The notes: generated by a model from the letters alone, not told the origin. Counted from the first letter of the stretch, positions 51,798 through 62,355 are shown. The stretch is DNA of 64,000 nucleotides from Palsa-1400 sp036501625 (GCA_036501625.1 DASXZY010000086.1:1-64000); one strand, 5' to 3'. A program made the numbers and translations.

Positions 51798-53942
51798 ATG
51801 AGTGAAACCGCACCAGAGAAGAACATGCCTAATCAATGCCCGCAATGCGGGGCCGCGCTGCCAGCCGGGGCCCTGGAGGGCCTTTGTCCAGCCTGCCTTC
51901 TCCGCCAGGGGGCGGAAACGGGGCCTGCGCCGGAGGCGCTCCCATTTCAGCCGCCAAGCGTGGAGGAAGTGGGGCGCATGTTCCCGCAATTGCAAATCCT
52001 TTCCTTCCTCGGCAAAGGCGGCATGGGAGCCGTTTACCAGGCCCGCCAACTGGTGCTTGACAGGATCGTCGCGCTCAAGATTCTGCCGCCGCAAGTCGCG
52101 GGCGGAACAGGCTTTGCCGAGCGGTTTAATCGGGAAGCCCGCGCGCTGGCCCGCCTGAATCATCCCAACATCGTCGCTGTCTATGAATTCGGCCAGGTCA
52201 ACGGGCTCCCGTTCTTCGTCATGGAATTCGTGGATGGATTAAACCTTCGCCAATTGGAGCAGGCCGGCAAACTTTCGCCGCGCGAGGCGCTCCAGATCGT
52301 TCCTCAGATTTGCGAGGCCCTTCAATTCGCCCACGATGAAGGCGTCGTCCACCGGGACATCAAGCCGGAAAATATTCTCGTTGACAAAAAGGGCCGCGTG
52401 AAAATCGCCGATTTTGGCATCGCCAAAATTCTCGGCGCGGAGCGCGGCGCGACCCTCACGGAAACCCGGGGCGCGATCGGCACGCCGCATTACATGGCGC
52501 CCGAGCAGGTCGAGAATCCGGCCGCCGTCGATCATCGCGCGGACATTTTTTCCCTGGGCGTTGTGTTCTACGAGATGCTGACCGGGGAATTGCCGCTGGG
52601 CAAATTCTCGCCGCCCTCCTCGCGCAAGGTCGAAGTCGATGTCCGCCTGGATGACGTGGTCCTCCGCGCGTTGGAAAAAGACCCGGAGCGCCGCTACCAG
52701 CACGCCAGCCAGGTTAAAACGGCCGTCGATACGATCTCCACTTCCGCCGGCGCGCCTCCGCCGCTGGAGGGCGGTCCCGCGCTGGCGCAAGCCATTCTGG
52801 AGCGCGATTACTCGCTGGATATCAAAAGCTGCCTGCGCCGCGGTTGGAAGCTGTTGTGGGGAAATTTTTGGCCGCTCGCCGGCGCGAGCTTTATCATTCT
52901 CGCGCTCCTGGGCTTCGCAAGCATGATTGGCGGAGTGGCGGGGCCGGGCAACGGCCGGGGAGCGCCCGTGGTGGCCCTGCTGGCCCTCGGCCCGCTCATG
53001 GGCGGCTTGTTCTCTTTCTATCTCAAGAAAATCCGGGGCCAGCCTGCCACCATCGAAACGGCCTTCTCGGGATTTGGCCCGCGGTTCCCGCAACTGTTGC
53101 TTGGCGGTTTGGTCGCCGGATTGTTGACTGCGCTTGGTTTCATGTGCTTCGCGCTGCCCGGCCTTTATCTCGCGGTGGCTTGGTGGTTCACGCTCATTCT
53201 AATCGTGGACAAGCAACTCGAATTTTGGCCGGCCATGGAAGTGAGCCGCAAAGTGGTGACCCGGCATTGGTGGAAATTTTTCGGGTTCTGGCTGCTGGCG
53301 TGGCTGCTGTCTCTCGCTGGCGCGCTGGCGCTCGTTGTCGGGCTGTTCATTTCCCTGCCGTTCGTGTTGATTGCCGTCGCCTATGCCTACGAAGATGTTT
53401 TTGGCTCCCAGGCGCTGCCGGCCACTGCCACCATACTCATCCGCCCGGCCAGGGAGTGGAAATGGAGATGGAACCGGCGCGAGACCGCTGCCATGTCCGT
53501 TTTGGTGGCCGCCGTGGTTATGGCTTTCCTGGTGATCGCCTTCGAAGCAAACAGGATACGCCGCGACCGAATCATGGCCCAGGAATACGAGCCGCCAGTG
53601 ACTCAGCCCGTTGGCGTGGTCGATCAGCCCGCCGCCGCGGACACCGGGAGTTCACGGGAAACCCTTCAGACGCGCATGGATGCGGCCACCGCCATCACCT
53701 CGCCTGAAGCCCGAAGCAAAGCGATGACAACTCTGGCAGCCGATGCCGCCAAAGCCGGTGAATGGGTCCTGGCCAGAACCGCCCTCTCGCAGATTAACTC
53801 TGTCGATCAGCAGAACCAAACCGCGAGTGAAGTCGCCCATCTGCTGGCCCAGCGCGGATTGCGAAAGCAGGCTGTGGAAATTGCCAAAACCATCGGCGAC
53901 CTCACGTTGCGGGACAGCACCCTGTCTGATCTTGCCCAATGA
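51798..53942 (+). CDS. Membrane Ser/Thr protein kinase with zinc ribbon
   Basis: The 714-residue protein starts with a zinc ribbon, CPQCGAALPAGALEGLCPAC. The kinase domain (about residues 65-315) has LGKGGMGAVYQARQ (glycine loop), VALKILPP (catalytic Lys), VVHRDIKPENILVD, KIADFGIAKI and HYMAPEQVENP. The C-terminal half carries six or more helices (residues about 355-590) resembling permease-like membrane segments, followed by a TPR-like helical tail. This arrangement is common in Verrucomicrobiota PknB-like kinases. The sigma factor gene follows immediately, suggesting a linked regulatory pair. Confidence 0.92.
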   Translation: MSETAPEKNMPNQCPQCGAALPAGALEGLCPACLLRQGAETGPAPEALPFQPPSVEEVGRMFPQLQILSFLGKGGMGAVYQARQLVLDRIVALKILPPQVAGGTGFAERFNREARALARLNHPNIVAVYEFGQVNGLPFFVMEFVDGLNLRQLEQAGKLSPREALQIVPQICEALQFAHDEGVVHRDIKPENILVDKKGRVKIADFGIAKILGAERGATLTETRGAIGTPHYMAPEQVENPAAVDHRADIFSLGVVFYEMLTGELPLGKFSPPSSRKVEVDVRLDDVVLRALEKDPERRYQHASQVKTAVDTISTSAGAPPPLEGGPALAQAILERDYSLDIKSCLRRGWKLLWGNFWPLAGASFIILALLGFASMIGGVAGPGNGRGAPVVALLALGPLMGGLFSFYLKKIRGQPATIETAFSGFGPRFPQLLLGGLVAGLLTALGFMCFALPGLYLAVAWWFTLILIVDKQLEFWPAMEVSRKVVTRHWWKFFGFWLLAWLLSLAGALALVVGLFISLPFVLIAVAYAYEDVFGSQALPATATILIRPAREWKWRWNRRETAAMSVLVAAVVMAFLVIAFEANRIRRDRIMAQEYEPPVTQPVGVVDQPAAADTGSSRETLQTRMDAATAITSPEARSKAMTTLAADAAKAGEWVLARTALSQINSVDQQNQTASEVAHLLAQRGLRKQAVEIAKTIGDLTLRDSTLSDLAQ

Positions 53943-53967
53943 GGGCGCGGCCGCGAGAATCCGCCTT

Positions 53968-54714
53968 TTGAGTTCCGAGCATTCAACACCGCCGCGTGGC
54001 GCGCCCGCCGATATTTTCGCGACGACGCGCTGGTCCGTCGTGCTCGCCGCCGGCCATCGTTCCACCCCCGAGACGAACGCGGCCCTGGAGGAATTATGCC
54101 GCACGTATTGGTATCCGCTCTACGCCTTCGTGCGCCGCCACGGGCATTCGCGGGAAGACGCCGAGGACCTGACCCAATCCTTCTTCGCGCGCTTCCTGCA
54201 AAAGAACCACCTCGAAAAATTGCGGAGCGAGCACGGCAAATTCCGCGCGTTCCTCGTTGCTTCGCTCAAGCATTTTCTGGCCAACGAATGGGACTCGGCC
54301 AATCGGCAAAAGCGCGGCGGCGGCATCCCCACGCTTTCCCTCGACTGGCAGGATGCCGACGCCCGCTATCAAATCGATCCCGCCGACAATCTCAGTCCCG
54401 ACAAAATCTACGACCGCGCCTGGGCCGTGACGCTGCTGGCACGAGTCATCGCCCGCCTGCGCGAGGAACACGCCGCCGACGGAAAAGCGCCGCTTTTCGA
54501 CCGGCTCAAGCCGTTCCTGACCGTCGGCAAGGGCGACATTTCCTGCGCGCAGGCCGCGGCTGAACTCGGCATGACAGAAGGGGCCGTGCGGGTGTCCATC
54601 CACCGATTGCGCCGGCGCTACCGCGAACTTTTGCGGGAGGAAATCGCGCAAACTCTTTCCGACCCCGCGCAGATGGAAGAGGAAATGCGCGCGTTGTTCA
54701 GCGCCTTTTCCTAA
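53968..54714 (+). CDS. RNA polymerase sigma factor of the ECF-like type paired with PknB kinases
   Basis: The coding frame runs to 54714; TTG 53968 is the likely start (248 residues), as earlier frames lie within the kinase gene. Region 2 has TTRWSVVLAAG, then LYAFVRRHGHSREDAEDL and TQSFFARFLQKNHLEKL; region 4 has AQAAAELGMTEGAVRVSIHR with the HTH, and RLRRRYRELLREEIAQ. The protein belongs to an ECF-like group found beside kinases in Verrucomicrobiota and Planctomycetota. The 25-base gap to the kinase stop points to co-transcription. The kinase may control this sigma factor, which is inference. It converges with the macroglobulin gene, 15 bases apart. Confidence 0.9.
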   Translation: MSSEHSTPPRGAPADIFATTRWSVVLAAGHRSTPETNAALEELCRTYWYPLYAFVRRHGHSREDAEDLTQSFFARFLQKNHLEKLRSEHGKFRAFLVASLKHFLANEWDSANRQKRGGGIPTLSLDWQDADARYQIDPADNLSPDKIYDRAWAVTLLARVIARLREEHAADGKAPLFDRLKPFLTVGKGDISCAQAAAELGMTEGAVRVSIHRLRRRYRELLREEIAQTLSDPAQMEEEMRALFSAFS

Positions 54715-54729
54715 AGGGCCCGGATTTTT

Positions 54730-57700
54730 CTATTTTACGACAAGTTCCACGCTTCCGCTGTGGCTGTTGAATTCCGGCGCGTACATGCACTGGATTTCCG
54801 CCACCCCGTCCTCATAACGTCCGCGAAGCTGGACGCGCGACGAATACTCGAACACGTAAGTCCCCTTCGGCAGGTAATCAATGAAGAAATGGCTCGCGGT
54901 GTCACGCGTGCTTTCGTAATAGGCCAGGCCGTCCTGATATTTGTATTGCGAGAGCACGCTGACCGGTTCGGTGCCGCTGCCGCGCTGGTCTTTGAGATGG
55001 ACGAATTCCATGTCGCGGTCCACGCGCAACTCCAGCCGCGTGACCAATTCATCGCCGACGGCCAGCGGGCTTTTGACCGGCGACAGCACGGGGCCGCGCG
55101 CCGTATTGGCTTTTGTGAACAGCGTCTTTGTCAAATGCAACGGCGTGCCTTCATAGGGCTTCACTTTTTCGATGTTCTCCATGTACTGCCAATGCGCGCT
55201 GCCCCAGGCCGCGCCCGGATCGGTTTTTTTGACCGTGATTTCCCCCAGCTTTGGCTTGATGTCCGCGGGCGCGAAGCGAACTTCATAAAATCCCGTGCCA
55301 GGCTCGGTCTTCGCGGCTGTCTTGGGCGTGACATCCTTCCCGCCCATCGTCACATCAACGAGTTGGGCGCTGGCCAGCAAATCCGTCCCGCGCAGGAGCA
55401 GGGCATAGATGGCATCGGCGGTGGCCTTGGTCGTTTTCCAATCCTGGGTTTGCTTTTGCTTGAGCAGCCAGACGCGGCAATCCTCGACCGCTGGCTGGTC
55501 GTTCATCACTTCGTCAAAGGCCTCGATCATCAGTGCCTGCGTTTCAATCGGCGCGCGATACCACCACCAGCTAACTTCCTCATCGCGCCAAAACATGCCC
55601 AGCTCCCCGCTGCTCACGCTGCGCTCTTTGATGGAGCGCATGATGGCCCGCGCGGTTTCCAGATTGCCGCCGCCGCCCCAGCGTTTGAGCGCGAGAGCGA
55701 TTTGCCCCTGCGACTGGCGGCAGCCGATTTCCAACCCGTATTTCCGCGATTGCCGCAGGAAAAATTCCACGGCCTTTTGCTGCGGCGGCGCGATGGGATG
55801 GCCCGTCAAAAAGAAGCTCCGGCCATACAAATACAGCGCGTCCGTCGCGCTGGGAGTGTAATCCTCCGGGTGAGGCATGTTCTTTTGGATGCTCTCGTAA
55901 TTCTCATTCATCCACTCGTCCAGCCGTTGCAAAGCGCGCTCGGCCGGCGCCATCGAAACGTCCACACCCAAATGCCGCAACCGCCCAAAACCCGTCACGA
56001 TGTAGAGCGTGATATAATCGCTGCCCGGGCCGCCGGGAAACCACGGCCAGCGGCCATCGTCCAATTGCTGCCCCGTCAATTTGCCGAGCGTCGCGCTCAT
56101 TTCATAATCGAGCCGGTTGTCATCGAACAAAATGCCCGCGTTGCGCCGCGCCTGGCTTTCCGCCTGTGCCTGTTGAACCCACGGCGTTTCCTCGAGCATG
56201 ACCGATTTGAGGTCCTGATTTTTCTCCAACGGCGAGTCGAGGGCCGGCGTGTTTTTCCACCGGTCAAAGATCGCGCGGATTTTCGGATCGCGGGTGGCAA
56301 TGTGGCGCGCGAGCGAATTCGCGTAATACCGGTTGAAGGTCTGTTCGCTGCATTCGTAGGGAAATTCCATCAGATACGGCAGTGCCATGACGGCGTACCA
56401 CGCCGGGTTCGAGACCATTTGCAGCGTCAGGCTTTGATTGCGCAACGTCCTGGATTTGTGCGAATCGATCAGCGGCTGGAATTCAAATTTCTTCGAGGCC
56501 GGCCCGCGAATCGGCAGCGGCAGCGACTCCGTCACCAGAACGCGCCTCGACAAAACAGGCAGCGCGCCTTCTTCGCCATCCGAGCAAGCGTCCGTGGCCG
56601 CGACGGCTTTGTAACTCAGGAACGGCGCGCCATCCGGGGCCGCGATGCGCCACGAGAAACCGCGCGATTCCTTGGCCGGAATGTCGAACAATTGCTCCGG
56701 CTTCGTGTTGCCGAGAAGTTTGTCTGCCGGCGCTCCGCTGGTCATGTCGCCAAAGTTCAGGCGCACGCGGCCCGTTTGGCGTTTGTCGCTTTGATTGGAG
56801 ACTTTGACGGTGAACTCGACGATGTCGCCTTCGCGCAAAAAGCGCGGCGGGTTCGGCTGCGCCATCAGGTCCTTGGCGGTGAAGGCGTGGCCTTCGAGAA
56901 AGCCGGCGCGAAGTTTTTGATCATGCGCGAAAGCCAGAAAATGCCATTTCGTCAGCGCCTCCGGCATGGTGAAAGTCATGCGCACGTCGCCATTGGAATC
57001 CGACATCAACTGGGGATAGAAGAACGCCGTTTCGCCCAGATTTTTTCGCGCGCTGATCTTGCTCAAATCGACGGCCGGGGTCGCGCCGGGACGCTCGGCT
57101 TTGTCTTTTTCAACATCCAACGAATCGAAGGCGAAGGAGGCAGGGGCTCTTTTAGCGCCCCCCATGGGAGCGGCCGCGGCGGCTGGCATCATCTCTCTCT
57201 CGAGCGCCATTCCTTGAACTCCTCCACCGCCAAACCCTCCAGTTGCTATCGTCCTGTTCGCATATCTTATTCCGCCGAACCCCTGGTGAAGAGCAAAAGT
57301 GGACCGCGGCCACCAGGGGTTAACCACGTCATAGGGAAAATGGCGGTAGTTGATGGTCACTCCCAACATGGTGTTATTCCATGATCCCAAATATTGATTA
57401 AGTGGAAGGGTAAAATTCATGAACTGTGGCTGCGCGCTCGAGTTGTCCTCATAAAAAACCCCAAACGCCCGCTGCCACGCCTGCGGCGCGAACGCATCCA
57501 GCGATTCGTCGTAAAGCGCCGCCACCATTTCCGCGGTTGCGTGTTCGGCCTTTGGCCCCGTGATAAGCGCGCTCCAGGTTTCCTTCTGCCCCGGCTGCAA
57601 TTTCGACGTGAAATGTTCCCACTTCACCGTCAATTCCTTTTCTTTCCACGGCACGGAAATTCTGCGCGACTCCATCCACGCGCGGTTTTCGCGCACTCGC

Positions 57701-60700
57701 GTGACGTGCAGGGTCAATCCGCCGCGCATGGCCGCTGTCACGGCGATTTTGATTTGTTGCTGCGTGCGGCCCGGCTCCGTCCAAAAGCGCTGGATGATTT
57801 TATTGCGATGTTCGATCTCCACGAACGCGCGCCCTTCATCGTAACCAGTCCCCCACAGCGCGCTGAATTCATCGCCCGGCTGCGCTTCCCAATTTGGCGC
57901 CGCCAGCAGGTCGGGAATCTTGATCGCCAGCTTTTGGGCGTTCGGCTGCACCACTTGAATCGCCTGTCTGGTTGTGACGCGCTTGCCAAAACGATCCTGC
58001 GTTTCCAGAACCGCGCGGTAAGCTCCCGCACTCAGCGCGAACAACAACTTGGCCGTGCCATTCGTGTCCGTGGTGAAGGCGTGCTCCGCGGCCACTTTCC
58101 CCAGCGGCCAGTTATTCGGATCACTCAAGTCGTCCTTCCCCCAGCCGGCCGGCCGGGGCCAGTAATAATATCCCTCCGCGAGATTCGGCCGATGCACTTT
58201 TTCCGGCGGTTGCAATTCGTAAACTTTCACGATCCCTTCCGCCGTTTGCGCTTCGCCATCCAATGTCGCCGTGTGAATATTCAATTCAACCGGCTTTTCT
58301 TCCGTCTGCCATTCGTCGTCGCTCATCGTGGCTTCCAAGGCCGTGTAGCCAATGCGAATGTCGTGCTCGGCCGAGCGTGTTTCGCCCGCGTTGTCCGTCA
58401 CATCGGCCGTGATGTGAAAGCTAAAAGTCGGTTCGTACTTTTCCAGAAACCGCGGATTTGGCTGCGCCGTGAATTCAATCTTGAACGAGCCGTCGGTTTG
58501 AGTCCGGGCCGAGCCATGCGCGATTTCCTGCGTCTGAAATTGATCGGCGGCAAACCACCAACGCCACCACCACGGAACGTTCGCGCCGCGCGTGACGCGA
58601 TACTTGACCTCCGCGCCATCGACAGCCGCGCCGGTGTAACTCATCGCGTGGCCGGTCACGACGGTCTTCTCGTTCAGCTTCGCGGCTGTGCTGGGCGCGT
58701 CCAGCGCGGCCTGGAACTTCGGGCGCTTGTATTCCTCCACGCGAAATTGCGCCACGCCCCCCGCGCGTCCCTCGGCTTGCAACGACATCAGGCCCATCAG
58801 CCGGTCGCGCGGCGCGGTGAAACTGCCGGCGAACGAACCGTAATCGTTGGCCCTTTGTTTCTGGCGCCCGATTTCCTTTCCATTAACGTCATGGAACACC
58901 ACCGTCACGTCCTCGCCCTTGAGAACCTCGTAATTGTTTTTAGCCTGGCCGGCCCAAAGGCAAATGCCCTTGTATTGAATAATTTGGCCGGGCCGGTAAA
59001 TCGCGCGGTCGGTGAAAAAAACCGTGCTCGCCCGCGGGCGCGGCTCTTCGGGCTGGCCCCACTGATACCACCATATGTCCTGCGCGGAGGCGATCTCATC
59101 TTCGCCATGACGGGCGCGAAAAAGGTAGCCGCGATTTTGATCCGGCTTCATGGAGAAAAATCCATTCGCGTCCGTTTTCAATTTCGGATCCGCCAAACGG
59201 TTGCCGTTGTTGTCCAGATGCCAGACGGAAACCTCCGCGCCGCTGACTGGCTCGCCCGAATTGGCTTGCAGGACAAATCCTTCAATGCGGCCGGCGCGGT
59301 TGCGCGTAATCAGCGCCAGGTCGCTGACCCAAATCCCCGCCATCGAAATGATGTTGTTGCTCTCGCCGAAGTTTTCGTTGGCGCTGGCGGCGATGAAGTA
59401 ATAGCCCTGTTTCAAATTCTCCGGTGCGCCGGCCTCGAAATTTGTTTCTTTGAAATCAGTCGTGGGCGGCAGCGTTGCGGACCATTTCAACGCGGGAGTT
59501 TTGGCCAGTAATTCCCGGCGTTGCTTTTCATCCAGATTTTCGGGACGCGGATACTGCCGTTGCAGGAACGTCTCCCAATCAACCGGAATGGCGCGGAAAT
59601 AAACGGTGTTGAGATTTTTATATTGGATGGAAATTTTCGGCCGCGGCGCGTTCCAAATCCGCTCCGTGTTGATCGACACGGATTTGGCTTCAATATCCGC
59701 AATCAAATTGTGGCAAAGCTGCCCGCCCGGCGATTGCGGAAACAGCTTTTCCCCGCGCGCCGCCAAGTCACGCGCCGCCAGCAAATCGCCTTCCTGCTGA
59801 AGCACGCCCCCTTCGCTCTCCAGGGCGAGCGCGCAGATGTCGGAATCGGCCCAGTCGCGGATGAACGTTTCGAGCGCGGATTTGTAACGGGCGTTTTTGT
59901 CTTCGCCGAAGGCCGCGTTCCAACCCCAGGCCAGCCGCTCCAAATCGTCCGCCGCGAAGGCCGTGCGCGGCGCGGGATCGTTCTGATGAAAGCGCAAAAG
60001 ATCGCGATAAAGTTGCAGCGCCTTCGCCTCCGGCGCGTTGGCGCTGGCGTCCAGGTGATCCACCCAATTCAAGAATTCCCCGGACGTTCCGAAAATCGCG
60101 CTGTCCGCCCGCAGCTCGAAGCCGTTCTCAGGAGCGGCGCCCGCCTGTTCGCCGGAGGTGTAAAACCACAGCGCTTCGTGCGCGATGAAATCGTAAAGCG
60201 TCGGCCGGTAACTGTCCGGCATCGACCCCTTATCCAGAAAATCATCCCACGCGCTAATCGGGGTTGCTTTCAGGGATTTGTCCGCCGCCAGCGCGCGTTG
60301 GAAATGCCGGTCAATTTCCGTGAAGAGCCGGGGCAAGTCCCAAGAGGTAAAATCTTTTCCCGGCGCCTGCGCCGTGGCCGTGCGCTGCATGAACCGCCAA
60401 TTGTTCTGCTCAAAGTATTGCCAATACCAATGCGCGAGCACGGCTTCCAGCGCCGGCTGCATTTCTTTGGGCGCGCGCGGCAGTTCCGCTTCCAGGCGCG
60501 TGATTTTTTCCTCCGGCTTGCCGCCCTGGATGTTTCCTTCCTGTTCGATTTTTTCGGCAATCGCCTTGGCGGCTTCGGCATACGCCTTGTCCTTGAGCGC
60601 GCCAGTGACGATTTGTTCGAGATTGGTGATGGCCGTTTTGGGAAGGGCGTGCTGCCGCGCATCTTCCACCTGGCGCCATAGCGTGTCGCGCGGGCTTGCG

Positions 60701-60753
60701 GCCAGCGAAAAGTTCAAGGCCGCCAGCAACGCCAATGTCAAAATTTGTTTCAT
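54730..60753 (-). CDS. Bacterial alpha-2-macroglobulin-like protein with thioester motif
   Basis: The 2007-residue protein has a signal peptide (ILTLALLAALNFSLA). The MG2-type region shows FTDRAIYRPGQIIQYKG (about residue 580) and a carboxypeptidase-like insert (RIEGFVLQANSGEPVSGAEV). A Gly/Ala-rich bait-like stretch (about 1170-1200) precedes A2M-domain NLGETAFFYPQLMSDSNGD. The thioester motif CSEQ sits at Cys1468 in PYECSEQTF, and the TED follows with LGKLTGQQLDDGRWPWFPGG. The protein should trap proteases in the periplasm, like PBP1C-associated macroglobulins, though no PBP1C is adjacent. It is convergent with the sigma factor gene and divergent from a TPR gene. Confidence 0.92.
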   Translation of the reverse strand: MKQILTLALLAALNFSLAASPRDTLWRQVEDARQHALPKTAITNLEQIVTGALKDKAYAEAAKAIAEKIEQEGNIQGGKPEEKITRLEAELPRAPKEMQPALEAVLAHWYWQYFEQNNWRFMQRTATAQAPGKDFTSWDLPRLFTEIDRHFQRALAADKSLKATPISAWDDFLDKGSMPDSYRPTLYDFIAHEALWFYTSGEQAGAAPENGFELRADSAIFGTSGEFLNWVDHLDASANAPEAKALQLYRDLLRFHQNDPAPRTAFAADDLERLAWGWNAAFGEDKNARYKSALETFIRDWADSDICALALESEGGVLQQEGDLLAARDLAARGEKLFPQSPGGQLCHNLIADIEAKSVSINTERIWNAPRPKISIQYKNLNTVYFRAIPVDWETFLQRQYPRPENLDEKQRRELLAKTPALKWSATLPPTTDFKETNFEAGAPENLKQGYYFIAASANENFGESNNIISMAGIWVSDLALITRNRAGRIEGFVLQANSGEPVSGAEVSVWHLDNNGNRLADPKLKTDANGFFSMKPDQNRGYLFRARHGEDEIASAQDIWWYQWGQPEEPRPRASTVFFTDRAIYRPGQIIQYKGICLWAGQAKNNYEVLKGEDVTVVFHDVNGKEIGRQKQRANDYGSFAGSFTAPRDRLMGLMSLQAEGRAGGVAQFRVEEYKRPKFQAALDAPSTAAKLNEKTVVTGHAMSYTGAAVDGAEVKYRVTRGANVPWWWRWWFAADQFQTQEIAHGSARTQTDGSFKIEFTAQPNPRFLEKYEPTFSFHITADVTDNAGETRSAEHDIRIGYTALEATMSDDEWQTEEKPVELNIHTATLDGEAQTAEGIVKVYELQPPEKVHRPNLAEGYYYWPRPAGWGKDDLSDPNNWPLGKVAAEHAFTTDTNGTAKLLFALSAGAYRAVLETQDRFGKRVTTRQAIQVVQPNAQKLAIKIPDLLAAPNWEAQPGDEFSALWGTGYDEGRAFVEIEHRNKIIQRFWTEPGRTQQQIKIAVTAAMRGGLTLHVTRVRENRAWMESRRISVPWKEKELTVKWEHFTSKLQPGQKETWSALITGPKAEHATAEMVAALYDESLDAFAPQAWQRAFGVFYEDNSSAQPQFMNFTLPLNQYLGSWNNTMLGVTINYRHFPYDVVNPWWPRSTFALHQGFGGIRYANRTIATGGFGGGGVQGMALEREMMPAAAAAPMGGAKRAPASFAFDSLDVEKDKAERPGATPAVDLSKISARKNLGETAFFYPQLMSDSNGDVRMTFTMPEALTKWHFLAFAHDQKLRAGFLEGHAFTAKDLMAQPNPPRFLREGDIVEFTVKVSNQSDKRQTGRVRLNFGDMTSGAPADKLLGNTKPEQLFDIPAKESRGFSWRIAAPDGAPFLSYKAVAATDACSDGEEGALPVLSRRVLVTESLPLPIRGPASKKFEFQPLIDSHKSRTLRNQSLTLQMVSNPAWYAVMALPYLMEFPYECSEQTFNRYYANSLARHIATRDPKIRAIFDRWKNTPALDSPLEKNQDLKSVMLEETPWVQQAQAESQARRNAGILFDDNRLDYEMSATLGKLTGQQLDDGRWPWFPGGPGSDYITLYIVTGFGRLRHLGVDVSMAPAERALQRLDEWMNENYESIQKNMPHPEDYTPSATDALYLYGRSFFLTGHPIAPPQQKAVEFFLRQSRKYGLEIGCRQSQGQIALALKRWGGGGNLETARAIMRSIKERSVSSGELGMFWRDEEVSWWWYRAPIETQALMIEAFDEVMNDQPAVEDCRVWLLKQKQTQDWKTTKATADAIYALLLRGTDLLASAQLVDVTMGGKDVTPKTAAKTEPGTGFYEVRFAPADIKPKLGEITVKKTDPGAAWGSAHWQYMENIEKVKPYEGTPLHLTKTLFTKANTARGPVLSPVKSPLAVGDELVTRLELRVDRDMEFVHLKDQRGSGTEPVSVLSQYKYQDGLAYYESTRDTASHFFIDYLPKGTYVFEYSSRVQLRGRYEDGVAEIQCMYAPEFNSHSGSVELVVK

Positions 60754-60900
60754 TCCACTAAATCAGACGGCAATCCGCCCCTTTTTGCTCCTCCGGCGGG
60801 CATTGTCAATGGAGATGCCCCTGAGGTAATGTAACCCGGAAGACCGAAAAAGGATGCGCCGGTAATAATCCGGTAACAAACCGATGGCAGCGTGTGCTCC
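60754..60900. promoter_or_regulatory. Divergent promoter region, macroglobulin and TPR genes
   Basis: About 147 bases between divergent starts. It is the only place for the promoters of both genes. TGTGCTCC precedes the plus-strand start. No reliable -35/-10 pair could be assigned by eye. Confidence 0.3.
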
Positions 60901-62355
60901 ATGAAAATGAAATATTCATTCTGGCCGCGCCCGGCAACGAGACTGTTGCTGGCGCTTTCCACCACTGTCCTGCTCGCCGCCGCCGCGGCGCGGGCAGCTT
61001 CACCTTCCGATACTCTCGAACAGGGGATTTATTCGGAAGAGACCCGGGGCGACATCGATGCCGCCATGCAATTGTACCAAAAGGTCATCACCCAGGCCAA
61101 GGCCGATCAGGCGTCAGCCGCCCAGGCCCAATACCACTTGGGCGTCTGTTATTACAAAAAGAAGGATTACAACGCCGCCACCGCCGCGTTCGACGCCCTC
61201 ATCAAGGATTATCCGGATCAAACAAACATCACCGCGCTGGCCAGCAAATATCTCAATGGCGCCCGAGCCTTGCAGCCGGCCCCGTGGAGCGATGGCGAGG
61301 TCATGAGCATGGACATCAAGCTGGAAGGCGGTTTGAAAATCGGCTCGGCCAAATACACGGTCAACGCCGGCGAAACCAACGGGGAAAAAATCTGGCGCTT
61401 TTCGACCCACATCGACGCGGCCGGGAACCAGTCCGTCAGCAGCGTGGAAGCCGATGCGGCCACGTTCGCGCCGCTGCACAGCCGCTGGAAACACACGTTG
61501 CTGGGGGAAGTCGATTCCGTATATTTCCCGGGCCGCGTCAATTTGAAGAAGACCGGAAGCGATGCCGTGACGAAATTGGATTGCCAAGGCTCCGTTATTG
61601 ACAACGAGGAAACCGTGGAATGGATGCGCTGTTTGCCTCTCGCCGATGGTTTCAGCACCAGCGCGCAACTCATGGCCAGCCTGGGATCGCATATCATTCC
61701 CGTGAAATTCACGGTCAGCGGACCGGAGCAGGTGCAAGTTCCGGCCGGCTCCTTCGATTGCTACAAAATTGACCTGAGTATCCACCAAACTTTTTGGGTT
61801 TCCGCCGATCCCAAACATTACGCCGTTAAATTCGAAGCGGGCGGCGCGGTGGGAGAATTGAACAACGTCACGGTGCAAACGCCGGGGCAGGGCGCGGCTT
61901 ACCATGATTCCGCGTTCGGATTTTCCATTTCGGCGCCGGCCGGCTGGTCGTTCGATAAAAAGGATTTGGACAAGAAGGACCGGTCAGCCGTGGCCATTCT
62001 TGACCCGCAGGGCGTGGCCGCTTCGGTCTTGTCCGTCGTCGCCATGAGTTCCATCAAGGATGGGGAGACCAACTCCATCCGCAAAGCCATGGAAAACGGG
62101 CTGGAGGAGCAGGCCAGGGAGTTCAAAAACTTTCAGGTGCGCGCCGATGGCTGGCAGGACTTGACCCTGGCTGGCTCGCCCGCCGTCAGTTCCGTGAGCG
62201 ATTACACGGCCGGCACAGACACGAATGTGGTGTATCACGTTTGGAGTTTTGCCGGGGCGAATTCCGTGCGGTTCAGTGTGTTTATGCGCGCGGCGGATTT
62301 CGATTCGTTCCGCCCCAAGATTGACGCGGTCATCGCCACCTACAAAAATCAGTGA
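60901..62355 (+). CDS. Secreted TPR protein with C-terminal DcrB/PsbP-like domain
   Basis: From ATG 60901 the product has 484 residues; ATG 60892 is an alternative. A signal peptide ends near AAAARAASPS. Two TPR units follow (GDIDAAMQLYQKVITQAK, AQYHLGVCYYKKKDYNAA), then a beta-rich central domain resembling DUF3108 with VPAGSFDCYKIDLS, and a C-terminal domain (FGFSISAPAGWSFDKKD, YHVWSFAGANSVRFSVFM) resembling the DcrB/PsbP fold. Its stop overlaps the start of the sensor kinase (TGATG), so it may be the kinase's accessory protein. Function unknown. Confidence 0.78.
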   Translation: MKMKYSFWPRPATRLLLALSTTVLLAAAAARAASPSDTLEQGIYSEETRGDIDAAMQLYQKVITQAKADQASAAQAQYHLGVCYYKKKDYNAATAAFDALIKDYPDQTNITALASKYLNGARALQPAPWSDGEVMSMDIKLEGGLKIGSAKYTVNAGETNGEKIWRFSTHIDAAGNQSVSSVEADAATFAPLHSRWKHTLLGEVDSVYFPGRVNLKKTGSDAVTKLDCQGSVIDNEETVEWMRCLPLADGFSTSAQLMASLGSHIIPVKFTVSGPEQVQVPAGSFDCYKIDLSIHQTFWVSADPKHYAVKFEAGGAVGELNNVTVQTPGQGAAYHDSAFGFSISAPAGWSFDKKDLDKKDRSAVAILDPQGVAASVLSVVAMSSIKDGETNSIRKAMENGLEEQAREFKNFQVRADGWQDLTLAGSPAVSSVSDYTAGTDTNVVYHVWSFAGANSVRFSVFMRAADFDSFRPKIDAVIATYKNQ

